Virus record (IMG/VR): IMGVR_UViG_3300020195_000059
Span: 1 to 42,581 of that record
DNA: 42,581 nucleotides
Reading direction: 5' to 3' (one strand)
From: a virus
Of this stretch, positions 31,969-38,456 are shown in pieces. Under the pieces are notes generated by a model. It was not told the origin of the DNA. It worked only from the letters and a program-made list of their open reading frames with translations, and ran no database searches. Each line of letters opens with the position of its first letter. Position 1 is the stretch's first letter. A program made the position numbers and the translations under genes.

Positions 31969-32402
31969 AGACCGCTTACATCTGGGTCGAGGTTTTTGGC
32001 TTGAAGTCGAACCTGCCCACCGTTCAGATTCGGGCGGCCTACTACCGACCGACGAAACCCGACCCGGACGCCGGTTGGCTTCTCGCCCAGACCGTGTGCT
32101 ATCCCGGGGACGTGGACGAAAAGCTACGCGACCTGCTCATCTCTGTGACCGACTTCCTCCGCTCCTCCGGGGTCGAGGTAACGGTCTTTGGCGAAGGAAC
32201 CTATAAATCCATGACCGACCAGAAACCTTTCCCGACCCGCCAGTCCGTAGAAGAACAGCCTCCGGCCTGTTACTCCTGCCTAAGACCGACGGACCCGACG
32301 ACGGTCCGGGAGTCGGGCTTCGCCAAGGGAGCGGGCGGCTACGTCGTCTCCTGCTCGAAGTGTGACTATATGACGTGGTTCGACGTCGAGGAGGCGAAAT
32401 GA
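31965..32402 (+). CDS. Fusion-like protein with C-terminal zinc ribbon, 145 aa
   Basis: ATGA-coupled to the HTH gene. Residues 1-80 are an unknown alpha/beta domain ('TAYIWVEVFGLKSNLPTVQIRAAYYRP'). From residue ~80 the 48-bp repeat sequence begins 'YKSMTDQKPFPTRQSV', then C-x2-C ('CYSC') and C-x2-C ('CSKC') form a zinc ribbon. An internal ATG at 32210 could yield a 63-residue ribbon alone. The junction at the repeat edge suggests two genes joined by recombination. Confidence 0.55.
   Translation: MKTAYIWVEVFGLKSNLPTVQIRAAYYRPTKPDPDAGWLLAQTVCYPGDVDEKLRDLLISVTDFLRSSGVEVTVFGEGTYKSMTDQKPFPTRQSVEEQPPACYSCLRPTDPTTVRESGFAKGAGGYVVSCSKCDYMTWFDVEEAK
32202..32249 (+). repeat. 48-bp direct repeat, copy 2
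   Basis: Identical to 31204-31251, in frame within the 145-aa gene, starting exactly where its zinc-ribbon part begins. Confidence 0.9.
32346..32366 (+). repeat. 21-bp direct repeat, copy 2
   Basis: Identical to 31903-31923; encodes the second CxxC of the zinc ribbon. Confidence 0.85.
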
Positions 32403-33157
32403 ACGGGGCCGATCCTAGAGGCTGTGGAGACTCCCGCGAAGTCGGCGGAATCTACATGGAGAGCGGTTCGAGCGGAGGCGAGGGAATCCCCATGTCGATG
32501 CTTATCAAGGACCCGATTTCGCTCTTCGACGTGGAGTCGGTCGGGCTCTCGCCGGTCGGGGTCAAGCTCGTCGAGATCGACGGGATTACGCACGTCTTCG
32601 ACTGGGTGGGCGCGACCCACTATCCGAACGCGGCGGACTTCCTCGAAGAGTCGATCCGGCTCGGGCTCTCGCGGCGAATCCCGAGGACGGCGGACTTCTC
32701 GAAGCTGACGGCGGAGTCGAGGCTCATCCTCGTCCACCCGAAGGCCTACATCGAAGCTCCCGACTCCTACTGGGACTGTCGCCCGATTCCCTGCCCAACA
32801 GGTTTCCATCCGGACTCGAACGAACGGCCCGGAATCTCCGAGGCCGGGAAGCTATGGGTCGTCGGAGACCCGGGCTCGACCGACGGTCTCCCGATGGAAG
32901 GAGACCTCCCTCTCTGGGCTCCTTTCCCTGTAGCGGCCTTCAACTCGGTCGGGCGGCGAAGTATGCCCGCGTTCGACTACAACCTCGGAGAACGGCCAGC
33001 CGGGTCTAAAGACGTGGTCTTCCGGCCCGGGATCGTAATGGTCGCTGCCATCGAACGGCTCTCGGTCGTAAACAACCCCTACGACGAGGTCGGAACCGCC
33101 GAAACCGTCGAATGGGTCAACTCCTCTCCGCTCCTAGTTTCCCTCGACGACGAATAA
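32399..33157 (+). CDS. Conserved phage protein of unknown function, 252 aa
   Basis: Start ATG 32399 (ATGA overlap); an earlier in-frame start lies inside the previous gene. The pattern 'RGCGDSREVGGIYME', 'DGITHVFDWVGATHYPNAADFLEESIRLGLSRRIPR-TADFSKLTAESRLILVHPKAYIE' is shared by a family of phage and bacterial proteins. Conserved Cys and His suggest metal binding. No function is known. Confidence 0.6.
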   Translation: MNGADPRGCGDSREVGGIYMESGSSGGEGIPMSMLIKDPISLFDVESVGLSPVGVKLVEIDGITHVFDWVGATHYPNAADFLEESIRLGLSRRIPRTADFSKLTAESRLILVHPKAYIEAPDSYWDCRPIPCPTGFHPDSNERPGISEAGKLWVVGDPGSTDGLPMEGDLPLWAPFPVAAFNSVGRRSMPAFDYNLGERPAGSKDVVFRPGIVMVAAIERLSVVNNPYDEVGTAETVEWVNSSPLLVSLDDE

Positions 33158-33165
33158 GGAACCCA

Positions 33166-33975
33166 ATGAAGACACAGAAACCAGAACCCAATCTCTCGTC
33201 ACTCTTTCCGGAGACCGCTCCGGACGTCGTCTCCGAGGACCTGCCGGTCGGCCTGATCGACGGGCCTCTCCTCGGGTCCGATCCCTCTCCCGACCTCGTC
33301 GAGTCGATCAAGACGGTCGGGGTCCTCGTCCCGATCATCGTTCAGCGGCTGAAGGCCGGGGCCGAGGTCTATTACATCGTCGGCGGTCGTCGGCGGCTCA
33401 AGGCGGCTCGGGCGGCGGGCCTTCAGGTGATTCCCTGCCGCGTCCTTCCGCCGGACGTCGAGAACCCCGAGGCCTTCACGCTCTCGGAGAACTTCTCGCG
33501 GTCGACGAACCCGGTCTCGGAGTACGTCGCCATCCTCGAACTGATCGGGCGCGGCTACACCCGCCAGCAGATCACGAAGACGCTCGGGGTCAAGGCCTCG
33601 GTCCTCGACCAGAGGCTCCAACTCGGTCGCCTCGTCCCGACCCTGCTCGGGCTTTTGGAGACGGGGAAGATTAAGGCCTCGGTCGGAGAGGCGGCGGCGA
33701 AGCTCCCGGAGGCCATCCAGAAGGAACTCCTGAAGACGTTCGAGAAGGCTAACGACCGGCTCACGCTTAAAGACGTCGCGGAAGCCAAGCGGGTCCGACG
33801 CGAGAAGACCTCCGCCTCGCTCGGGGACGTACTCTTTGGCGGAGGCGAGAAGAAGAGGGTCGACGTTCAGGCCGCTCTCTCCCATCTCGACGCGGCGGAG
33901 ACCCTGCTCAAGGCCCTCGGGGAAGAGGTAGACTTCGAGAGTCTTCGGGCTCGGCTCTCGGCTCTCGCCGTCTAA
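33166..33975 (+). CDS. ParB-family DNA-binding protein
   Basis: 269 residues from ATG 33166 with AAGGAA upstream. N-terminal ParB/Srx domain with 'GVLVPIIVQRL...YYIVGGRRRLKAARAAGLQVIPCRVL' (the GGRRR catalytic/CTP-binding box), then an HTH 'TRQQITKTLGVKASVLDQRLQLGRL' at about 145-175, and a helical C-terminus. This is a true ParB layout, unlike the head-module ParB-fold protein. No parA is nearby. It may bind the GATCATCGA repeat clusters or regulate transcription. A strong terminator follows. Confidence 0.8.
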   Translation: MKTQKPEPNLSSLFPETAPDVVSEDLPVGLIDGPLLGSDPSPDLVESIKTVGVLVPIIVQRLKAGAEVYYIVGGRRRLKAARAAGLQVIPCRVLPPDVENPEAFTLSENFSRSTNPVSEYVAILELIGRGYTRQQITKTLGVKASVLDQRLQLGRLVPTLLGLLETGKIKASVGEAAAKLPEAIQKELLKTFEKANDRLTLKDVAEAKRVRREKTSASLGDVLFGGGEKKRVDVQAALSHLDAAETLLKALGEEVDFESLRARLSALAV

Positions 33976-33986
33976 AGCCCGCGACT

Positions 33987-34037
33987 AGACCGGGGTCTCC
34001 TTTTGTGTTCGGCAGAAGTGAGGCCCCGGTCTTTTTT
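33987..34037 (+). terminator. Rho-independent terminator after parB
   Basis: AGACCGGGG (33987-33995) pairs with CCCCGGTCT (34024-34032), followed by a T-run (34032-34037). The loop is long but can fold further. It separates the parB operon from the promoter at 34058. Confidence 0.75.
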
Positions 34038-34057
34038 CGTCTTTTCTTCCTCAACCC

Positions 34058-34087
34058 TTGCGTTATCGGTAACAATATCCCTATAAT
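34058..34087 (+). promoter_or_regulatory. Early promoter with operator (34064-34077)
   Basis: -35 TTGCGT (34058-34063), 18-bp spacer, -10 TATAAT (34082-34087). The operator TATCGGTAACAATA fills the spacer directly after the -35, in the same geometry as at 29736. Transcription would begin about 34094, giving a 91-nt leader before the gene at 34185. Confidence 0.75.
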
Positions 34088-34126
34088 CAGATCATGGTGC
34101 GGTCAAGTACGGCATCGCCTAGTTCG

Positions 34127-34161
34127 TCCCTCCGGAGGGAGGGGTTTACGCTCCTCCCTCC
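34127..34161 (+). promoter_or_regulatory. Leader with two mutually exclusive hairpins
   Basis: TCCCTCC (34127-34133) can pair with GGAGGGA (34134-34140), or GGAGGGAGG (34134-34142) can pair with CCTCCCTCC (34153-34161). The shared segment cannot be in both. The second structure ends about 20 nt before the ribosome site of 34185. Confidence 0.4.
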
Positions 34162-34184
34162 CACGACCCTCGAAAAGGAACCCT

Positions 34185-34436
34185 ATGTTCACCCAAATCC
34201 GAAAGATAAGCCAACGCCGGAGGTACGCGAACGAAGTCCGCGTTCTCCGCTCGACTATCAGCCCGGGAGCCCGCGTCCGCGTCCAGCGCGACGATGGGTT
34301 TACTCCTGCGACCGTAATGAACGTGCGCGGCTACAGCCACGGCATGACCGAGGTCTACGTTCAGGCCGACGACTGCTCCTTCGCTGGCTGGCATGGCGTC
34401 GACGTGGTCCTCCCCCTTACGGAGGCCCCGAGATGA
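34185..34436 (+). CDS. Small basic protein, 83 aa
   Basis: AAAAGGAA precedes ATG 34185. The product is basic at the N-terminus ('FTQIRKISQRRRYANEVRVLRS') followed by an SH3-like beta core 'GARVRVQRDDGFTPATVMNVRG...TEVYVQADD'. It may bind nucleic acid or control expression. It is ATGA-coupled to the Gam-like gene, so the two may act together. Family not recognised. Confidence 0.5.
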   Translation: MFTQIRKISQRRRYANEVRVLRSTISPGARVRVQRDDGFTPATVMNVRGYSHGMTEVYVQADDCSFAGWHGVDVVLPLTEAPR

Positions 34437-35131
34437 GCGAAACCACTACGACCGAAACGGCGGAGGCCCGGGAGACCGTATACGTGGAAGGCTACGGCCT
34501 TGTCGACGCGGATACCGGCGAACTCGTCGAGATGGAAGACGTCCCATCGACGCTTTACGAGGATGAGCCCGCCTTCTCCGAGCAGGACGTCGAATGGGCT
34601 CTAAAGAAGCTCTTCGCCCTCGACGGCGAGATCGTCGCCAGCGAAGGGCGCATGAAGGCGGAGATCGCGGCGATAACGTCGAACCTCAAGCCCAAGGTCA
34701 ACCGGCTCAAGGGAGCGAAGGAGTCCTTTAAGAACTGGGTCGCGGCTCCGCTCGAAGCCTACGCTCGGGCGGCTCTGGCTAAGTCGAACTTGAAGAAGGA
34801 CGGGACCGTCAAGGCGAACCCGGAGAAGTCGGTCAAGTCGACATTTGGCGTCCTCGCGTTCACGGCCGTCAATAAGGTCGGGATCGCGGGTCCGGAAGGC
34901 GGGGTCGCGGAGACAAGGTCGGCGGTCGAATGGATGAAGGCCAACTTCCCCGGTGGCGTCGACTACGAACCCCGTCTCTCCCTCGACGCCCTCGACGCCG
35001 ACGAACGCGAGGCGATTCGGGCCGTTATAGCCGGAGAGCAGGATTGGGAAGCGGCGGGCTGGTCGGGACCGTGTCCGCTCCGGGTCACGCTTCCCGGCGA
35101 CCGCTTCGACTTCCGAACAGGGGTCCGATAA
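34433..35131 (+). CDS. Gam-like host-nuclease inhibitor (putative)
   Basis: 232 residues. A long helical hairpin ('QDVEWALKKLFALDGEIVASEGRMKAEIAAITSNLKPKVNRLKGAKESFKNW') is followed by 'ANPEKSVKSTFGVLAFTAVNKVGI', which fits the Mu Gam pattern of a helical pair plus a C-terminal beta domain with 'p-G-tlgFR'. Gam binds linear DNA ends and blocks RecBCD/AddAB. Its place before a Sak4/SSB module agrees. The call rests on pattern, not close identity. Confidence 0.55.
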   Translation: MSETTTTETAEARETVYVEGYGLVDADTGELVEMEDVPSTLYEDEPAFSEQDVEWALKKLFALDGEIVASEGRMKAEIAAITSNLKPKVNRLKGAKESFKNWVAAPLEAYARAALAKSNLKKDGTVKANPEKSVKSTFGVLAFTAVNKVGIAGPEGGVAETRSAVEWMKANFPGGVDYEPRLSLDALDADEREAIRAVIAGEQDWEAAGWSGPCPLRVTLPGDRFDFRTGVR

Positions 35132-35344
35132 ATGGAGGTTCTCTTCGTCGACGCGGACGGGAACGCCGTCGACCAGCGGTCCCTCTCCCATATTCCACGA
35201 ATGGGGGAGGGAATCCATCTCGACGACGTTCGCTTCTACGTCGGAGCGGTTCAGCACGTCATCGACCACAACGGCCAGACGGTCGTCGTCACGATTCTTA
35301 AGCATGAGGAAGCCAGACGGTTCCTCGGAGGAGGCTCACTATGA
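35132..35344 (+). CDS. Hypothetical protein, 70 aa
   Basis: Starts immediately after the Gam-like stop (TAAATG). A small beta-rich protein with 'GEGIHLDDVRFYVGAVQHVIDHNGQTVVVTILK', an OB/SH3-like pattern. Function unknown. Confidence 0.5.
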   Translation: MEVLFVDADGNAVDQRSLSHIPRMGEGIHLDDVRFYVGAVQHVIDHNGQTVVVTILKHEEARRFLGGGSL

Positions 35345-35397
35345 ACGGAGAACAGCATCATCCCGGAGGGATACATGGGATGACGGGGAGTTTGTGA
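35341..35397 (+). CDS. Micro-ORF, 18 aa
   Basis: ATG 35341 in an ATGA overlap; product MNGEQHHPGGIHGMTGSL, ending TGA 35395-35397 just before the 35410 promoter. It may be a remnant of a longer gene cut by the promoter insertion, or only a coupled tail. Confidence 0.25.
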   Translation: MNGEQHHPGGIHGMTGSL

Positions 35398-35409
35398 TTG
35401 GCGACGTGA

Positions 35410-35435
35410 TACCGTTACCAATAAGTAGGTAGAAT
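35410..35435 (+). promoter_or_regulatory. Early promoter with operator (35410-35423)
   Basis: Operator TACCGTTACCAATA (12 of 14 matches to TATYGKTAMCRATA), then -10 TAGAAT (35430-35435) ending 7 nt before ATG 35443. The -35 is poor (ACGTGA). The transcript would be leaderless or nearly so. Confidence 0.5.
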
Positions 35436-35442
35436 AAGACCT

Positions 35443-35871
35443 ATGTGGATTATCACTAACCGGGGACCGCTCTCGGTCGTTCAGGACTTCGATAACCCGG
35501 CTCTCCTACTCGTTCGGGCGCGGCAGGAAGGCCTTCTCGACGAACTTATCGGGGAGTCGAAGGTCGACGTCCCGGTCTTCTACGACGGGTCGGCGGACTA
35601 TCCCCACCGGGCTTCTATGTCGAGGTTCGAGTTCGCGGAGATCGTCTTCGAGCAGATCGAACAGATCGACTACCCGAACTTTAAGAACTCGGTCCAGAGT
35701 CACCAGCTACGAAGCCTCTTCCATCGGGTCTGGGTCGTCCTAGCGGAACTCGGCCACGGCCCGAAGTACGGTCGACGGCTCCCTCTCTCGCGAGAACCCC
35801 GAGACCCGAACAACCCCGAATCCATGCCGCGTTCCGCCTTCGACGACGACGGCTCCATACTAAGAAAGTGA
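35443..35871 (+). CDS. Conserved phage protein of unknown function, 142 aa
   Basis: 'MWIITNRGPLSVVQDFDNPALLLVRARQEGLLDEL' and 'MSRFEFAEIVFEQIEQIDYPNFKNSV' followed by 'LFHRVWVVLAEL' are the conserved blocks of a family common in phages and bacteria. Its function is unknown. The start is fixed by the -10 seven bases upstream. Confidence 0.7.
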   Translation: MWIITNRGPLSVVQDFDNPALLLVRARQEGLLDELIGESKVDVPVFYDGSADYPHRASMSRFEFAEIVFEQIEQIDYPNFKNSVQSHQLRSLFHRVWVVLAELGHGPKYGRRLPLSREPRDPNNPESMPRSAFDDDGSILRK

Positions 35872-35876
35872 ATCCA

Positions 35877-36092
35877 ATGAAGACACCCAAGACACCTAAG
35901 ACGAACCCTCGACCCTCGACCGGTCGAAAGCCGGGCCGACCCTACAAGCTCTCGGGCGACGATCATCGCGACCTGCTCCGCCGGAAGGCGGCGGGTCAGA
36001 ACGCGACCGTACTCGCCCTACGCTTCGGGGTCGGACTCCATACCGTATACGAGTACCTCAAGCTCGACCCGGACAAGATGTTGGACCGATGA
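35877..36092 (+). CDS. Small HTH DNA-binding protein
   Basis: 71 residues from ATG 35877 (a GTG at 35868 would add three). A basic N-terminal arm with TPKT repeats and an AT-hook-like 'GRKPGRPYKLS' leads into an HTH_7/resolvase-type motif 'DLLRRKAAGQNATVLALRFGVGLHTVYEYLKL'. A DNA-binding regulator or accessory factor; it is a candidate reader of the 14-bp operators. Confidence 0.65.
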   Translation: MKTPKTPKTNPRPSTGRKPGRPYKLSGDDHRDLLRRKAAGQNATVLALRFGVGLHTVYEYLKLDPDKMLDR

Positions 36093-36181
36093 CCAACCTC
36101 CGCGTCTATCCGGTCCGGGTCGCCATAGCCGTTGTTCGGGGCCTACGCTGGCTCCTACACCTCGTCCGGGGTCGTTCGTGA
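36089..36181 (+). CDS. Micro-ORF, 30 aa, hydrophobic
   Basis: ATG 36089 in an ATGA overlap with the HTH gene and a stop overlapping the GTG of the next gene. The product 'VRVAIAVVRGLRWLLHLVRG' could be one short amphipathic or membrane helix. Real translation is plausible but unproven. Confidence 0.4.
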   Translation: MTNLRVYPVRVAIAVVRGLRWLLHLVRGRS

Positions 36182-36378
36182 GGCGAACGACGAAGGCGGA
36201 GAAGGCGGAGAAGGCGGAGAAGGCGGACCGGGTCGCCCGAGAGAACCTCGCCCGGATCGTCGCTCTTCACGAAGAGTATCTGGCGAAGGTCCCGAGCCTC
36301 GACTACTCCGAGGAGGTCAAGGCGAACATTCTCCGAGGCGGGAAGGCCTACCTCGACGACCGGAGGCGGGCGGTATGA
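36178..36378 (+). CDS. Small helical protein with AEK repeats, 66 aa
   Basis: GTG 36178 overlaps the upstream stop. A 9-bp tandem repeat encodes (AEK)3 near the N-terminus ('TTKAEKAEKAEKADRVARENLARIVALHEEYLAKV'); the rest is a single long helix. Possibly a small accessory subunit of the following nuclease. Confidence 0.5.
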   Translation: MRRTTKAEKAEKAEKADRVARENLARIVALHEEYLAKVPSLDYSEEVKANILRGGKAYLDDRRRAV

Positions 36379-36899
36379 ACGGTTTCTACCCGTGGGAGGA
36401 GAACGTCCTCGTCATCGCCGTCGACCCTGCCCAAATCCGCTCGGGCTTCGCCTACCGGGGCCGGGCCGCCGACGGGCTCGTCGTCTCCGGGGTCTTCCAC
36501 GTCGACGATATCCGGTTCGCTAACGTCGTCGAGGACCGGCTCCGGGAGATCGCGGAGGAGGTCGTCTTCTCGAAGGTGATTCTCGGGGTCGAGTTCCCCT
36601 GCTGGAACGCGGGCGCGGCGGGGACCGTCCGAGCGGCGGCCCACGTCTGGATTCGGCTCGTCAAGGCCCTCTTCCCTCGCAAGGTCCGGGTCTCGACGAT
36701 CGACCCGAACCGCTGGCAGAAGGAGTACAACTACCGGGACCGCCCCTCGACGTGGTCGACGAAGGAATACTCCCGCTGGCTTGCGGAGAAGGCCTACGGC
36801 TGGCGGGTCGAGACGGACGACGAAGCGGACGCGGTCATGATCCTCGAATACCTGCGGACCCACTTCCCTCCGCCTCCGCCGAAAAAGGCGAGAAAGTAG
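36375..36899 (+). CDS. RuvC-like nuclease (Holliday junction resolvase-like)
   Basis: 174 residues, ATGA-coupled. An RNase H fold with acidic residues in RuvC order: D17 ('VIAVDPAQIRSGFA'), E73 ('VILGVEFPCWNAG'), and D149/D152 ('TDDEADAVMIL'). 'TIDPNRWQKEY' is the typical strand before the last helix. It would resolve recombination or replication junctions before packaging, and it ends the operon before the replication promoter. Confidence 0.75.
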   Translation: MNGFYPWEENVLVIAVDPAQIRSGFAYRGRAADGLVVSGVFHVDDIRFANVVEDRLREIAEEVVFSKVILGVEFPCWNAGAAGTVRAAAHVWIRLVKALFPRKVRVSTIDPNRWQKEYNYRDRPSTWSTKEYSRWLAEKAYGWRVETDDEADAVMILEYLRTHFPPPPPKKARK

Positions 36900-36916
36900 G
36901 CGGAGCCCCTTTTATT

Positions 36917-36939
36917 TATCGTTACCGACATCGTATACT
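36917..36939 (+). promoter_or_regulatory. Promoter with operator (36917-36930) for the replication module
   Basis: Operator TATCGTTACCGACA (12 of 14 matches) followed by -10 TATACT (36934-36939). The -35 by the usual geometry is TTTATT, a weak match. It lies upstream of a 50-nt leader with a GGTCC/GGACC hairpin. Confidence 0.55.
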
Positions 36940-36990
36940 AAACATCGTTCGGTCCTCCACGGGACCGGTCAAGGCAAGGAGCAAACCTCT

Positions 36991-37047
36991 AATGAAACAT
37001 CGATCCTGCGGCCTCGCGGCCCCTCTCACTTCCGGAGGCCGCCTTTA
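36991..37047 (+). CDS. Leader peptide, 18 aa
   Basis: ATG 36991 with AAGGAG upstream encodes MKHRSCGLAAPLTSGGRL and ends with TAA at 37045-37047, overlapping ATG 37048 (TAATG). Within it GGAGG (37036-37040) forms the ribosome site of the ATPase gene, so its translation may control or couple ATPase synthesis. Confidence 0.5.
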
Positions 37048-38454
37048 ATGGCCGGTCTCGTTATCCGAAAGGCCCAACGGTCTAAGTCTCATCTCAAGCT
37101 GGTCATCGACGGGGTCTCGGGCTCCGGGAAGACCTACTCCGCCCTTCTGATCGCGAAGGGGATCGGGCCGGACCCTCGCGTCCTGCTCATTGACACCGAG
37201 AATGGGAGCGGCGAACTCTATTCCCACCTCTACGAGTACGACTACATTCGCCTCTCGCCTCCCTACTCGCCCGCCAAATATGTCGCGGCTATCCTCGCGG
37301 CGGTCGACAACGGGAACAACGTGATCATCATCGACTCACTGACCCATTGCTGGAAGTACATCCTCTCCTATAAGGAGAGCCTCGACGCGGCGAACCCGAA
37401 GGCTGGGTTCACCAACTGGGCAAAAGCGAAGCTCCTCTTCGACGAGGTTAAGACCGCCCTGCTTCAATGTCCGACCCACGTTATCGCGTGTTTGCGGGCG
37501 GGTTCCGAGTACGCGGAGAGCTACGACTCGCGGGGGAATAAGAAGTTCGACAAGGTCGGGACGAAGCCTATAGCCGAGCCCGACTTGGAGTACGAGTTCA
37601 CTCTTGCTCTCCGGATCGAACGCTCCCATCTCGCGACGGCGACGAAGGACCGGACCGAACGGTTCGACATAGCGGCCCCGTTTACGCCGAGCCCGACGAC
37701 GGGGAATCATCTCTATTCTTGGCTTATGGAAGGATCGGGAGAGCTTTCCATAACATGGGCCGGAGCCCTTCACGGGGAGGAGGCTAAGAGGGCTCTATCC
37801 GAGGCGGACCGGCTTGGAATCGGGGTCGAGGGCTCGACGGACGATGACCTATCTCAGGCCGCGACCGAACTCCTGCGGCAGAAACAGCGGGAGGCGAACG
37901 CGACGATTAAGGAAATCGGTCTTGATAAGGACCGGGTTGGAATGAAGACCTTCTCAGAGAAGTCGAAGGCGGAAGGGCTCGACCCGCTCGAACTCTTCTG
38001 GGAGTTCACGAAAAAGGGGCAGGGCATGACGACGTGGGCGGAGTTCCAACTCTTGCTAGAAGCCTACGTCGCGGCGAAGAACGAGACGGAGGGGAAGGTG
38101 ACCCCTAACCCAAAGTCTCCGCCGTCGGACGTGAAGTCCTCCGACGAAGAGCCCTCTCAGACTTCGACCGATTCGCCGAAGACGCGGACCGAGCCCGAGC
38201 CCGAGACCGAAGAGTCCCGGGCTTCCGAAGCCCCGGCGAAGCAGGAAGCCCGGACCGTCTCTTCCGGTCCCTCTTCCCAGAGTTCGCTTTGGGAGGAGTA
38301 TCGCAAGTCGAAGGACAAGGAAGCCATCCTTAAGCGGGCGGACCGGGCTAAGGTCGATATCGCGGACTTAATCACGGAGATCGAAAAGGCGAACCCGAAG
38401 GCGCGTCTCGTCGATGTTGTCGCGGCCCTCGACGAAGCCGAAGGTCGAAACTAG
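37048..38454 (+). CDS. Sak4-like RecA-family ATPase
   Basis: 468 residues. Walker A G-V-S-G-S-G-K-T at 22-29 ('LVIDGVSGSGKTYSALLIA'), 'VLLIDTENGSGELYSHLYE', and Walker B 'NVIIIDSLTHCW' at about 95. This is the layout of phage AAA_24/Sak4 proteins, which anneal single strands with a partner SSB; an SSB lies 2 kb downstream. Residues ~340-410 are a disordered acidic Ser/Pro/Glu linker and the end is a helical bundle, longer than minimal Sak4. Confidence 0.7.
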   Translation: MAGLVIRKAQRSKSHLKLVIDGVSGSGKTYSALLIAKGIGPDPRVLLIDTENGSGELYSHLYEYDYIRLSPPYSPAKYVAAILAAVDNGNNVIIIDSLTHCWKYILSYKESLDAANPKAGFTNWAKAKLLFDEVKTALLQCPTHVIACLRAGSEYAESYDSRGNKKFDKVGTKPIAEPDLEYEFTLALRIERSHLATATKDRTERFDIAAPFTPSPTTGNHLYSWLMEGSGELSITWAGALHGEEAKRALSEADRLGIGVEGSTDDDLSQAATELLRQKQREANATIKEIGLDKDRVGMKTFSEKSKAEGLDPLELFWEFTKKGQGMTTWAEFQLLLEAYVAAKNETEGKVTPNPKSPPSDVKSSDEEPSQTSTDSPKTRTEPEPETEESRASEAPAKQEARTVSSGPSSQSSLWEEYRKSKDKEAILKRADRAKVDIADLITEIEKANPKARLVDVVAALDEAEGRN

Positions 38455-38456
38455 GG

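Noticed and set aside
34094-35131. A long in-frame extension of the Gam-like gene from ATG 34094
   Set aside because: Its first 113 residues are Arg/Pro/Ser-rich out-of-frame translation of the 34185 gene; the ATGA start at 34433 fits better.
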